24,362 nt of DNA, from the NCBI GenBank assembly GCA_035720425.1, contig DASTOB010000160.1:1-24362 (forward strand). The letters are read 5' to 3'. Source of the stretch: DASTOB01 sp035720425 (lineage in GTDB: Bacteria; Chloroflexota; Limnocylindria; Limnocylindrales; CSP1-4). A program made the position numbers and the translations under genes. Of the stretch, positions 7,515-15,926 are shown one piece after another. The notes below the pieces were generated by a model. That model did not search any database and was not told where the DNA came from. It was given only the letters and a program-made list of their open reading frames with translations. Every line of letters begins with the position of its first letter. The first letter of the stretch is position 1.

Positions 7515-10153
7515 GGCGCAGCCCCCGCCGGCTCGCCGGGAACGATCACCTCGAGATCGTCGGGATCGTCGATCCAGATCAGCTCGTTGGGGCCGACGAG
7601 CAGCCGCGGCTCGACGGTCCCGCGGGCCTGGGTCGCGAAGCGGAACTCCTCGACGTCGACCGAGACGACACCGTCGACACGCTGGATCGCCCGGTGCACG
7701 TCGCTGAGGCCGACGGCCTCTCCGAGCTCCAGTGCGTCGAAGGCGAAGAGCGCCCGGAGCGCGGTGTCGGCGTCGCGGCGGACGATGTGCGGCAGGTAGG
7801 CACTGTCCACGGCGATCGTCAGGCGGACGACTGCCGGCCGGGGCGTGAAGTTCTCCACCCGCAGCGGCTGGTGCGGGTCGCGCCGGGTGTCGAGGTCGGC
7901 GAGGAGGCCGGATGCGGCGACGTCGACGTGGGCGCCCGAATCACCGGCGACGACCAGGCGGACGACGCGCGCCTCACCGTCCCAGACGAACGAGGCCCGC
8001 GCCTTGGCGATGCCGACGTACTCGCGGGCCGCGTCCTCGAAATCGCGGATCGACACGATCCGGCCGAACGTCCGCACGGTGCCTGGCGCGTTCTTCTGGA
8101 TCGCGGCCGGGTCCTCCGGGTCCGCCCCGCCGGCCGCGTCCGCCGGGTTCGTGACCCGCTTCAGGCCGAGCGGCTTCTTGAGCAGCGTCCGCAGCGACCC
8201 GGCACGCACATTGCCAGCGGGCCCGAGACCGACCCGGTAGTCCGCGGTGACGTTGTTGCGCCCCGACGGCACGCGGGCGCCGTGGTGTCCGTCACCGGCG
8301 CGAACCGTCGTCGCCTGGACCGCGTCACGCCGGACCACGTAGACGCGGGCGTCCGGCGGTTGTCCGTACAGCTCCGGAACCTCGGCCCAGCGGACTGAGT
8401 CGACGCGGAGCTGGAGGGTGCTGGCGACGCCGCCCGGCGCGCCGGGTTCCGGGACGTACGTGAGTGGCTGCTTCTTCAGGGCGAACGTCTGGAACTCGTC
8501 GGACGCGTGGCCGTCGCCGAGTGCCTCGCCGTGGACGGACTCGCCGTGCGACGCGACGGCGACGTTGCCGTAGATGACGACCGAGGACCGCTCGTAGCGG
8601 CCCTTCATCGCCGAGGCGAAGCGGATCGTCGTCCGCCCGGCGGCGGGTTCGAGCGTGGCCACGACGACGGCCTCCGACCCCTCGCCGATCCGCCGACCCG
8701 CCCCGTCGACCAGCATCCCGGTCACGAGCAGCGTCCGGCCGCGGCGAAGGTCCGGGTAGGACCGGTCGAGCTCGATTGTCGTGCCCTCGACCGGCCGGGC
8801 CTGGCTCGCGGCGGCGCTCAGCGGCGAGTGGCCGAGCGGCACGTCGGCGAACGGTATCCGTTCGGACTGGATCAGGGCGATGGTGCCGCGGACCGGGAAG
8901 AACTCGATGTGCTCGGGCGCCGGCCGGGTGATCCTGGAGATCCGTTCCTTCACCGCACGCGGCGCGTTCTCCTGTCGCGCGGCCCACTGCTCGGGGCTCA
9001 TCGGGTCGAGCGTCACCTGCGTCGACTTGCCGGACAGCAGAAAGGCGGCGTGGGCGGTGTCCGTCGAGGCGACGACCCGGTAGAGCTCGACGTACTCGTC
9101 GTATCCGGCGAGCTCGGGGTTGTGGCTAGAGTCGACGCGGCTCGTAACGAGGGCGACCCAGCCGCCCTCGACGATATCTGGGTAGACCGTGTCGAGGAAG
9201 AGCTGCGTAGGGTGCGCGACGTCCTGCGGCAGGTACGCCTCTGCAACCGGGACGCCGCTCGGCGCCGGGTCGAAGCCGTTGTAGCCGAACGGCCAGGCCT
9301 GGCCCCGGAAGACCCAGAACTCGGGATGCTCGTCGGGCTCGACCGCGCCTCGGCCCGGCCGTCGCGGCGCGCCCAGCCCCTCGAGCCACGAGACCGTGGT
9401 CGTGCCGGCGTCGTCATCCTCCTGGACCGCCGCGACCCGGCGCACGTCCCAGCGCTCGCTGCCGGGATCGTTGCGGCGTTCGTCGCCGGCGATCGCGACC
9501 CAGTCGCCGGGGGAGATGTCGTGGCCGGTGCCGGCGAGGACCGCCCGCGTCGCGCCCCGCGGCAGATCCTGCGAGGCGAGCGTTCGCGGCCGCAACTCGT
9601 TCAGCGAGGCGTAGGCCGTCAGGTCGGCGACCGTCTCGAACTTCTGGGGCTTCTCGCCCTGACCCGGCACGCTCTGGACGAGCAGACCGGCCGGGAGCTC
9701 CACCGTGGCGTCGCGCTCGGTCTCGAACGCGAGCTGGGCGACGGCCGCCCGGCCCGGACCCGGCCGGTAGCCGATCAGCGAGACCAGCAGCGTCGTCGAC
9801 TGTCGCTGGACCGCCGTCCGCAGGAAGGCCTCGTTGGCGATTCGCTCCTGGTAGAAGGTCAGGATGTCGGCGAGGTAGGCCCACATCTCGAGGAATGCGA
9901 TCCCGAAGTCGTCGGCGGAGCGGGTCGTCCAGTTGGCCAGGGGCCGGGGCGCCTCGGGTGTCGCCAGCGGCACGCCGGGCGACGGTTCGGCGGTCCGGCG
10001 CCAGCGGGAGATCTGGCGCAGCATCGTCCGCCGGAACGTGGCGTACGTCCCGACCCGGTACTCGATCGCACGGAGCGACGGCCGGTTCGAGATGATCGCC
10101 GGCGTCTCGGCAGCCGTCACGGAGCCGACCGTCCCGGTCGCGTCGCGGGCCAT
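7511..10153 (-). CDS. Baseplate J-like assembly protein, second copy (Afp12/Pvc12 position)
   Basis: This protein of about 880 residues overlaps the upstream J-like gene by one base (TGATG). GTG at 10156 is an alternative start: the GGAAGG at 10163-10168 lies 9 bases from the ATG and 6 from the GTG, so the choice is not settled. The segment near residues 80-150 (RSADDFGIAFLEMWAYLADI, TFYQERIANEAFLRTAVQRQ, LIGYRPGPGRAAVAQLAF) matches the N-terminal region of large eCIS baseplate assembly proteins related to phage gpJ/gp6. The C-terminal part (RIVSIRDFEDAAREYVGIAKA, then TPRPAVVRLTI) is the typical J-like ending, with ARDYE-like text. It should form the baseplate wedge together with the preceding gene and the gp25-like protein. 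Cytoplasmic assembly is expected; no signal peptide or membrane segment is seen. Confidence 0.88.
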   Translation of the reverse strand: MARDATGTVGSVTAAETPAIISNRPSLRAIEYRVGTYATFRRTMLRQISRWRRTAEPSPGVPLATPEAPRPLANWTTRSADDFGIAFLEMWAYLADILTFYQERIANEAFLRTAVQRQSTTLLVSLIGYRPGPGRAAVAQLAFETERDATVELPAGLLVQSVPGQGEKPQKFETVADLTAYASLNELRPRTLASQDLPRGATRAVLAGTGHDISPGDWVAIAGDERRNDPGSERWDVRRVAAVQEDDDAGTTTVSWLEGLGAPRRPGRGAVEPDEHPEFWVFRGQAWPFGYNGFDPAPSGVPVAEAYLPQDVAHPTQLFLDTVYPDIVEGGWVALVTSRVDSSHNPELAGYDEYVELYRVVASTDTAHAAFLLSGKSTQVTLDPMSPEQWAARQENAPRAVKERISRITRPAPEHIEFFPVRGTIALIQSERIPFADVPLGHSPLSAAASQARPVEGTTIELDRSYPDLRRGRTLLVTGMLVDGAGRRIGEGSEAVVVATLEPAAGRTTIRFASAMKGRYERSSVVIYGNVAVASHGESVHGEALGDGHASDEFQTFALKKQPLTYVPEPGAPGGVASTLQLRVDSVRWAEVPELYGQPPDARVYVVRRDAVQATTVRAGDGHHGARVPSGRNNVTADYRVGLGPAGNVRAGSLRTLLKKPLGLKRVTNPADAAGGADPEDPAAIQKNAPGTVRTFGRIVSIRDFEDAAREYVGIAKARASFVWDGEARVVRLVVAGDSGAHVDVAASGLLADLDTRRDPHQPLRVENFTPRPAVVRLTIAVDSAYLPHIVRRDADTALRALFAFDALELGEAVGLSDVHRAIQRVDGVVSVDVEEFRFATQARGTVEPRLLVGPNELIWIDDPDDLEVIVPGEPAGAAP

Positions 10154-12594
10154 CACTTACCGCCTTCCATGACGAGCTTGAGCAGTCCGTTCTCCGGGAA
10201 GTCGGGGTCGTCGTCGAGACGGGCGATCTCGAGCGGACCGATCGGGATCTCGCCGCGGTCGAGGTTGAGGCGGCTGATCGGCCCGCCGGTCTCGCGCTCG
10301 TCGTCGCCGAGCCGCCCGAACCGCGTGGCGACGACCGAGTCGACCCCGTCGACGTCGGCGACGGTGGCGTACAGCTGGCTGAGGAACAGCGGTTGGCCGA
10401 ACGTGAAGTTGTCGGGATGGAAGAACCCGAGCTGGCCGTGTTGCCGGAGCCCGCTCGTGAGCGTCGCCCTGATTGCCTCCTCGACGTCCGGCCGGAAGTG
10501 GTCGCGGTCGACGCAGACCTCGAGCGTCAGGGCGAGCGGGACGTAGTGCGGCGGCACGATCTCGAGGTCGTAGCCGACCTGGGCGAACCGCTCGACGAAG
10601 GCCGCGATCGACGCAGCTGCGGCGGGCTCGAGGCCGTGTCGCCCGACCGGGTCGATCGAGATGAAGACCGTGTGCCAGCTGCCCGTCCACCGGAATCGGG
10701 CGACCGCCCGCCGGACGAACTCGTGGCGCTCGGCGATCGCCGCGTAGTCGGCTTCGGTGACGGCCCGGTCCTGGCTCGCCCGGAATGCCGCCGGTGCGTC
10801 GACGCGGACCGCCTCGATGCTCTCGGGCTCGATGCCGCCCCACGCCGGCAGCGGGTTTCGGACCTTCTCGACGACGTCCGCCAACGGCACCGCCAGGTCG
10901 CCGTTCTCGAGGACGTGATGGATCGCATCGGCGCCGGCGTTGCCCTCGACGCCGATCCCGACCCGATAGACGACGTCGAACGCGGCGTCCTCCTCGGGAG
11001 CCAGCCCGAAGACGTTGTCGCCGAAGCGCAGGAGCCCACGGCCGTCGTCGACAGTCTCGACGGCGACATACGGATCGAAGCGCCCAGCGCCGAGGAGGGT
11101 GGCTGCGGCCGTCCACTCGACGCCGTCCGACGAGACCCTGACCTGGGGCGCCGCGCCGTGCGGGTCGACGCTCTCGAGGATCGCGGCTGGCCCGCTCGCC
11201 GGCACGGCCGGCCGGAATGCCAGCGGACCTTGATCGAGGATGAACCGCGCGGCCCGGTTGCCGGTCGCAATCGGGTCGGGCGTCCGGCCCGCCTCGATGA
11301 TCGTGCGTCCGTGGTCGGCGAGGAGCAGGTTGCCGCGGGCGACCGACATGGGGCCGCCAGCGGCATCCGCCCCGATTGCCAGGGGGAACGCGAGGGCGTC
11401 GGCCTGATCCCAGGCCACGCGGGTAAGGTTGGCCCCAGGGCCGAGGTTGTCGCGGACGAGGGAGACGCTCGTCAGTCGGACGACCTGCCGGTGGGTCGGA
11501 TCGGCGAGTGTCGCGTCGCCCGTCACTGGATCGGCCATCTCCTCGAACAGCAGCAGGTCGCCCGGGCCGAGGACGTCGCGCAGGTCGCCCCGCAGGTCGA
11601 CCGACGTCGCATCCCGCGGCAGGACGCAGTCCTCGTCACCCCAGTCGTGGATCTCGATCTCGTTCAGTCGCGCGTCGAGGTCGCCGGAGGTGAACGTCTC
11701 GAAGACGGCGTCGGCCGTGTCCATCGCCCGGACGGCGTCGCGCTCCGGGATGACCGCCTCCGGTGGCGCGGGGCCTAACGGTACGTCGATCCGGGTCAGC
11801 AGCTGGAGCGGCTTGTCCTTCGGGACCGTGAGGGTCGTCCCGGAGCGCAGCCGGACGTGGACGAACGCCCGCGCCGACGCGCCGTCGTGCATGTGATAGT
11901 CGACGAGCCGGGCGTGGCGCCGGACGGAGACGCGCTGCCGGGCGGTCTCCAGGTAGGCCTCGTTGGCGACCGCGTCCTGGTAGTACGACAGCTGGTCGCC
12001 GGCGTACGCGAGCAACTCCAGGATCGTCATCCCGAAGTCCGCGGCGAGCCGCTCCGTCCACTGCGGCGAGAGCCGCGGGATCAGGTCGACGAGGCCCTGC
12101 CGGAAGCTCGCGTAGTCCTTGGCCAGGTAGTCGACCTCGATGCCGGGGGGCGGCGGCGGCTCGATCGGCGCCGCGGGCGGCTCGCAGTCGAAGCGGGCCG
12201 GGCACTGGACCTTGAAGTTGAACGCGCATCGGCGGTACAGCTCGTCGAGGATCGTCGCGCCGCCGGACGGCTGGTGGATCTCCAGGACGTAGTCGGAGAA
12301 GTCGCCCGGGCTGCTGAGCTCGAGATGGAGGGAGCTGGGCGTGCCCGGCGTCGAGCCGACGTCGACGACTCGAACGGGGACCCGCCGTCCGCCCGTCACC
12401 TCGAACAGCTCGAGGCGCCCGGTCACCAGCTCGGCCGGTGGCTCGCGGTCGATGAAGAACACCTCGAGCGAGCGCTGGTCGGCGCTCACGACGATGTAGT
12501 CGATGCCGGTGATGTCGACGCCCAGCCGGCGCTGGGCGAGGAGCGCGGCGCGGCGCCGATCCGTCTCGCAGCGGAGGTCCGTCTCGATCGCCAT
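10153..12594 (-). CDS. Baseplate J-like assembly protein, first copy (Afp11/Pvc11 position)
   Basis: This 813-residue protein has its ATG at 12594, two bases after the stop of the gp25-like gene. Residues 1-135 are a family-specific beta-rich start ending in a Cys-containing block (RRCAFNFKVQCPARFDC, 121-137). A Pro-rich linker follows. Residues 155-250 (VDYLAKDYASFRQGLVDLIP, DFGMTILELLAYAGDQLSYY, NEAYLETARQRVSVRRHARL) carry the conserved J-like core. The C-terminal half contains AVTEADYAAIAERHEFVRRA and a Q-x-G-Y-D-L-E block typical of gp6/gpJ wedges. Its partner is the next gene (7511-10153), which shares the DFG[MI]xxLExxAYxxD pattern but is otherwise divergent, as in other eCIS loci where two large wedge proteins are adjacent. 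It should be a structural part of the baseplate ring. Confidence 0.9.
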   Translation of the reverse strand: MAIETDLRCETDRRRAALLAQRRLGVDITGIDYIVVSADQRSLEVFFIDREPPAELVTGRLELFEVTGGRRVPVRVVDVGSTPGTPSSLHLELSSPGDFSDYVLEIHQPSGGATILDELYRRCAFNFKVQCPARFDCEPPAAPIEPPPPPGIEVDYLAKDYASFRQGLVDLIPRLSPQWTERLAADFGMTILELLAYAGDQLSYYQDAVANEAYLETARQRVSVRRHARLVDYHMHDGASARAFVHVRLRSGTTLTVPKDKPLQLLTRIDVPLGPAPPEAVIPERDAVRAMDTADAVFETFTSGDLDARLNEIEIHDWGDEDCVLPRDATSVDLRGDLRDVLGPGDLLLFEEMADPVTGDATLADPTHRQVVRLTSVSLVRDNLGPGANLTRVAWDQADALAFPLAIGADAAGGPMSVARGNLLLADHGRTIIEAGRTPDPIATGNRAARFILDQGPLAFRPAVPASGPAAILESVDPHGAAPQVRVSSDGVEWTAAATLLGAGRFDPYVAVETVDDGRGLLRFGDNVFGLAPEEDAAFDVVYRVGIGVEGNAGADAIHHVLENGDLAVPLADVVEKVRNPLPAWGGIEPESIEAVRVDAPAAFRASQDRAVTEADYAAIAERHEFVRRAVARFRWTGSWHTVFISIDPVGRHGLEPAAAASIAAFVERFAQVGYDLEIVPPHYVPLALTLEVCVDRDHFRPDVEEAIRATLTSGLRQHGQLGFFHPDNFTFGQPLFLSQLYATVADVDGVDSVVATRFGRLGDDERETGGPISRLNLDRGEIPIGPLEIARLDDDPDFPENGLLKLVMEGGK

Positions 12595-12596
12595 CG

Positions 12597-12965
12597 TCAG
12601 GGACCCTCGAGCCGGACGGTCAGGACATCGCGGTGCCGCTCGGCGACGTCCAGCCGGGTATAGACGACGGTCACGTCGAGCCCGCCGTCGCGGCCCGTGA
12701 CCCGCACGTCGTTGACCGCGATGACCTCGGCCAACCAGCGCTGCAGCGCCGTCTGGACCTGGAACTGCGTGGCCGCCTGGAGCGCCTCGCTGTTGGGGCC
12801 GAACACGAGTCGCATGAGACCGCAGCCGAACTCTGGCCGATTGACCCGCTCGCCGGGGCTCGTGAACAGGACCTGCCGGATCAGGTCGCGGATGTACTCG
12901 TCGCGGTTCGTCGTCCGCGTCCGGCCCTTGCCGTCGAACTGGAACGGGAAATCGACGTAGGCCAT
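12597..12965 (-). CDS. gp25-like baseplate wedge protein (GPW/gp25 family)
   Basis: This 122-residue protein has its ATG at 12965, two bases after the PAAR-like gene. It reads MAYVDFPFQFDGKGRTRTTN, then EYIRDLIRQVLFTSPGERVN, then RPEFGCGLMRLVFGPNSEAL. The combination of an I[RQ]xxL[FL]T.PGER.[NM]RP.FG.GL..L.F block with a helix and a closing beta-hairpin (VNDVRVTGRDGGLDVTVVYT) is diagnostic of T4 gp25/P2 gpW. Length is normal for the family. gp25 joins sheath to baseplate and helps trigger contraction. Placement just before the two J-like wedge genes is the standard eCIS order. Confidence 0.95.
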   Translation of the reverse strand: MAYVDFPFQFDGKGRTRTTNRDEYIRDLIRQVLFTSPGERVNRPEFGCGLMRLVFGPNSEALQAATQFQVQTALQRWLAEVIAVNDVRVTGRDGGLDVTVVYTRLDVAERHRDVLTVRLEGP

Positions 12966-12967
12966 GG

Positions 12968-13303
12968 TCAGGTCGCCTTGACCTTGGTCTGGGTGCCGCT
13001 GATGCTCGCGGGGCCCTGTGGCGCCTGGGTCGCCGCCTTGCACAGCCCGGTGCTCGACTCGAGCAGCGGGCCGGTGCCGTTGATCTTCACCTTCGTCGCC
13101 TCGCCCAGCCACTGGATCGTCAGGCACGGCGACGGTGTGCCCGGGGGCAGCGTGAACGAGCAGCCGGCGATCGTGAACGTGTCGGTCGGGAGCAGGGCAA
13201 AGGCGCCGTCGACCTTGACCCTGGTGTTCGACGGGACGGCCGTCGCCTGGCCGCCGTGTGGGCACTGGATCGTGCAGCCCATCTGGAGGATCGCGGAAGC
13301 CAT
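12968..13303 (-). CDS. PAAR-like spike tip protein
   Basis: This 111-residue protein begins MASAILQMGCTIQCPHGGQA. ATG at 13303 is preferred over GTG at 13306 because GGAGG at 13311-13315 lies seven bases from the ATG and only four from the GTG. The start overlaps the gp5-like stop by one base (TGATG). The N-terminal MGCTIQCPHGG with Cys10, Cys14 and His16, plus later Cys residues (GCSF, SPCL, GLCK), resembles the PAAR-like tip of eCIS spikes, which uses Cys/His metal ligands rather than the classic PAAR repeats. It is short and beta-rich, has no toxin extension, and sits directly after the spike gene. Expected role: sharpening the tip of the gp5-like spike. Confidence 0.82.
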   Translation of the reverse strand: MASAILQMGCTIQCPHGGQATAVPSNTRVKVDGAFALLPTDTFTIAGCSFTLPPGTPSPCLTIQWLGEATKVKINGTGPLLESSTGLCKAATQAPQGPASISGTQTKVKAT

Positions 13304-13818
13304 CACGTAACCTCCAGGGCGCCGTCGTTGATCTTCACTGACGACGAGCCGATCATGACCTTCTGCCCGCCGACCTTGAGCTCGATCCCGTCGGAGTTCA
13401 TCGTGATCGTGTTGCCCCCGGACTCCTTGATCTCGAGCTTGGTGCCGTCGTCGTCGAGCGTCAGCGTGTGACCGCCCGGCGTCTGGATGACGAACTTCTT
13501 GGGTGTGGCGTCCGTCGGCAGCGCGCCGTCCTTGTGCCAGCCCCCGGTCCAGATCGGCCGGCCGGGATCGCCGGCCTCGAACTCGACCCAGACCCCGGCC
13601 CCGGTCGGCGGGATCGCGTAGATCCCCGAGCCGTCGCCTGACGCGGCGAAGGACGGCAGGGCCCAGCCGGAGTCGACGTCGCCGAGCACCTCCGGAACCT
13701 TGACCTTGATCCGGCCGATCGATTTGGGGTCATCCACGTCGAGGACCTCGCCGCGGTACCGCCCGAGGAGGTGGCCGGCTCGATCGGGTGCGCCACGGAT
13801 GACGTCGGGCAGGCTCAT
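13303..13818 (-). CDS. gp5-like OB-fold spike protein (baseplate assembly protein V / VgrG C-terminal part)
   Basis: This 171-residue protein has its ATG at 13818 sharing ATGA with the stop of the gp27-like gene. Residues 17-95 (GRYRGEVLDVDDPKSIGRIK, VKVPEVL, GSGIYAIPPTGAGVWVEFEA, GDPGRPIWTGGW) are the classic OB fold of gp5/VgrG/gpV. Residues 110-171 form a repetitive beta-prism (HTLTLDDDGTKLEIKESGG, NTITMNSDGIELKVGG), the needle shaft. In Afp8/Pvc8 this part is fused to the gp27-like hub; here it is a separate polypeptide with tight translational coupling. It assembles as a trimer that pierces the target envelope. Confidence 0.93.
   Translation of the reverse strand: MSLPDVIRGAPDRAGHLLGRYRGEVLDVDDPKSIGRIKVKVPEVLGDVDSGWALPSFAASGDGSGIYAIPPTGAGVWVEFEAGDPGRPIWTGGWHKDGALPTDATPKKFVIQTPGGHTLTLDDDGTKLEIKESGGNTITMNSDGIELKVGGQKVMIGSSSVKINDGALEVT
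13311..13315 (-). promoter_or_regulatory. Ribosome binding site of the PAAR-like gene
   Basis: GGAGG on the minus strand, seven bases before ATG 13303. It lies inside the last codons of the gp5-like gene and favours the ATG over the upstream GTG. Confidence 0.6.
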
Positions 13819-14933
13819 GACGCGAGCGCCGTCGATTCGCTGAAGTCCTCCTGGCCGCTGAGCCCCAGGGCGTTGCGGCGGAGGGTGAATTGCTGGGTGA
13901 AGCCCTCTGGCGTGAAGATCGACAGGACCCGCTCGGCATAGTAGGTCCCGCTGAGGGTCCGGCCTACGCCACGGACGGAGACCGGCTTGCGCGCGCGGAG
14001 GATCCCGTCGTAGTGATCGGTCGCGACCTCGCCATCGGCGCGGATCGCCCACGACGAGCGATCCACGACGCCCTGCGCGTAGGTCTGGAGTTCGGCCGTG
14101 TCGACGAGCCCCGTGCGCGCCACGAGCGTCGCCCGCAGGCGATCCGCCGCAAGAACGGACTTCCCGCCGAGATCGGCGAGCGACACGGTCTCGGCCTCGC
14201 CGGACTGGGCCTCCTGCGACTCGATCGCGAGCTGCTCGGCCTTGGCCGTCGTCGGGCGCAGCGCATCGTGGGTGATCGTCAGCGACGGGACGTTGCTGGC
14301 CCCGCCGAACCCGACCGTCAGGACGCCCTGCGGCGGCTCGTCGAGCTTCGGGGGGTGGAAGTGGCCCTCGACGCCGCCCTGGGCGGACGCCACGAAGAGG
14401 TCATAGCCGTTCCGCTCGGCCAGGCGGCGCAGGAACTGCATGTCGGTGCCACGCTGCATCGGCACGACGTCGTCCTCTTGGCGCGTCGGCTGGGACGTGT
14501 CCACGACGGGCGTCAGCGAGTAGTCGCCGAAGATCGACGATGCGATGTCGCTGTCGGCCATGCTCGGCCAGGCCTTGACCTTCTCCTCGAGGTTCATCAG
14601 GACGCTTGCGTCCATCGCCAGGACGTCGAGCGTCGACTTCCCGGGCTCCTCGCCGAAGACCGCCCGCGCTTCGATGACGTACCCAGTGAGGATCGGCTCG
14701 GGGTCGCCGCTGCCGTGCTTGATCGAGAGCGCGACCTCCGCCAGGCGCGGGAAGAGGTCGTCGTCGACGACCGTCCAGCGGCTGCCATCCGCGGCGACGG
14801 CGATCGCGAACGTGATCCGCATGATCGAAGCGAGCGAGGCGTGCTCCTCGACCTCGAGGCGCTGGATCGCCTCGACCGCCTCTGGCGGCGGCTCGCGGCC
14901 GTCGATCGCGAGCAGGTAGCTGATCTCCGGCAC
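13815..14933 (-). CDS. gp27-like hub protein (phage late control D family; Pvc8 N-terminal part)
   Basis: This 372-residue protein starts with GTG at 14933, seven bases after GGAGGG and three bases beyond the LysM gene stop. Key text: PILTGYVIEARAVFGEEPGK, STLDVLAMDASVLMNLEEKV, then QRGTDMQFLRRLAERNGYDL. The latter is the D-x-[QE]-F-L-x-x-L-A-x-x-x-G-[YF] motif of gpD/gp27/VgrG hubs. The C-terminus (VRGVGRTLSGTYYAERVLSI) matches the end of the hub domain. The protein forms the trimeric ring that connects the inner tube to the spike. It is followed by a separate gp5-like gene instead of being fused to it. Confidence 0.92.
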   Translation of the reverse strand: MPEISYLLAIDGREPPPEAVEAIQRLEVEEHASLASIMRITFAIAVAADGSRWTVVDDDLFPRLAEVALSIKHGSGDPEPILTGYVIEARAVFGEEPGKSTLDVLAMDASVLMNLEEKVKAWPSMADSDIASSIFGDYSLTPVVDTSQPTRQEDDVVPMQRGTDMQFLRRLAERNGYDLFVASAQGGVEGHFHPPKLDEPPQGVLTVGFGGASNVPSLTITHDALRPTTAKAEQLAIESQEAQSGEAETVSLADLGGKSVLAADRLRATLVARTGLVDTAELQTYAQGVVDRSSWAIRADGEVATDHYDGILRARKPVSVRGVGRTLSGTYYAERVLSIFTPEGFTQQFTLRRNALGLSGQEDFSESTALAS

Positions 14934-14936
14934 CCG

Positions 14937-15218
14937 TCAGCCCTCCGACCCGGGGATCCCGATGACGCGGCCGGGCCGGCTCGTCAGCTCGGCCGGCCAC
15001 ATCGCCCGGTTCGCGTCGCAGATCCGCCAGAACCGCTCCGGGTCGTGGAAGACCTCGAACGCGATCGTGTCGAGGCGATCGGCCGCCGCGACCGCGTAGC
15101 CGAAGCGGGGCACCGTGGCGGGGATCACCCGCACGACCTTGTATCGGACCTCGCGGCCGCGCTCGTCGAGCAGGGACGTCGTGTCGACGGTCTCGTAGCG
15201 GCTTCCCTTGAAGAACAT
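14937..15218 (-). CDS. LysM/gp53-like baseplate protein
   Basis: This 93-residue protein has its ATG at 15218, six bases after the strong GGAGGGGG at 15225-15232. The start MFFKGSRYETVDTTSLLDER, then VRYKVVRVIPATVPRFGYAV, then DRLDTIAFEVFHDPERFWRI, CDANRAMWP and VIGIPG matches the LysM-type domain that anchors at the hub. In Afp7/Pvc7 this domain is at the C-terminus of a larger protein; here it is an independent gene right after the CIS tube domain gene. It probably locks the inner-tube end to the baseplate, as gp53 does in T4. Confidence 0.85.
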   Translation of the reverse strand: MFFKGSRYETVDTTSLLDERGREVRYKVVRVIPATVPRFGYAVAAADRLDTIAFEVFHDPERFWRICDANRAMWPAELTSRPGRVIGIPGSEG

Positions 15219-15224
15219 CGCGAA

Positions 15225-15232
15225 CCCCCTCC
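15225..15232 (-). promoter_or_regulatory. Strong ribosome binding site of the LysM-like gene
   Basis: GGAGGGGG on the minus strand, six bases before ATG 15218, in one of the few true intergenic gaps (18 bases). It suggests this small baseplate component is translated independently and possibly at a higher level. Confidence 0.65.
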
Positions 15233-15236
15233 GTCC

Positions 15237-15926
15237 CTAACGGCCCGCCGGCAGGTACGACCTGATGCGGCTGTCGTCGGTGCTCCGGTTGAAGTCCCGG
15301 GCCAGCTCCTCCTTCTTCTTCTGGTACGCGATGTACGCGTCACGCCCGACGCTCGTGCCGGGGAACTCCATGAACGTCAGGACCTTCAGCCCGAGGTCGA
15401 CCTTGGCCCGGATGGGGTTGAGTCGCGGATCGAACAGCTCCTCGGTGATCGAGAAGTTCGTGATCGCGACCGGCACGATGCGGTTGCCGCCCAAGACGAG
15501 AAGGGTCAGGGGCAGGTTCGCGGGCTCGACCTGGACCTCGCCGGCGGCCGCCTGTCGCTCGAGCTGCTCGGCGTCGAGGCTCGGCGGATACATCATCAGC
15601 TCGAGCGCGGCGAGGGCCGGGTAGAGGCCCTTCTCGGCGGTGTCCGGGTTCGCGTCGGGGTCGGCCAGCTGGTCGGTGGCGTTGAGCACGATCGACACGG
15701 TGATCGTCTCGACCGGCGGTCCGGCGACCCGCAGCACGTCCTCGCGCGCCCCCTGCGTGCCCCCGCCGCCAGGCGTCGGCTGCTGGGTCCGGTTCGCGAG
15801 CGTCCGGCGGACCTGGTCGGGGTTGTACTGGAACACGACGACGGTCGCCCGCGAGGTGCTCGCGTCGGTGTCGTACAGGGCCAGCGCACCCTTGAGGAGC
15901 TGCGGACTGCGTGGGAAATCAGTCAT
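15237..15926 (-). CDS. CIS tube-type baseplate protein (Pvc7/Afp7 N-terminal part)
   Basis: This 229-residue protein has its ATG at 15926 inside the last codons of the TPR gene (8-base overlap). The frame is open well upstream, but MTDFPRSPQLLKGALALYDT is the start that fits the family. Later text, VVVFQYNPDQVRRTL, GPPVETITVSIVLNATDQL, LYPALAALELMMYPP, LVLGGNRIVPVAITNFSITE, ELFDPRLNPIRAKVDLGLKV, is the CIS_tube domain pattern: a tube-like beta-barrel with the FQYNP signature. It ends YQKKKEELARDFN and a short tail, with no LysM domain. It should sit at the junction of inner tube and hub, acting as tube initiator. Confidence 0.9.
   Translation of the reverse strand: MTDFPRSPQLLKGALALYDTDASTSRATVVVFQYNPDQVRRTLANRTQQPTPGGGGTQGAREDVLRVAGPPVETITVSIVLNATDQLADPDANPDTAEKGLYPALAALELMMYPPSLDAEQLERQAAAGEVQVEPANLPLTLLVLGGNRIVPVAITNFSITEELFDPRLNPIRAKVDLGLKVLTFMEFPGTSVGRDAYIAYQKKKEELARDFNRSTDDSRIRSYLPAGR

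Noticed and set aside
8507..10546. 679-codon plus-strand open frame opposite the J-like genes
   Set aside because: Antisense shadow: no motif, no ribosome binding site, atypical amino-acid composition.
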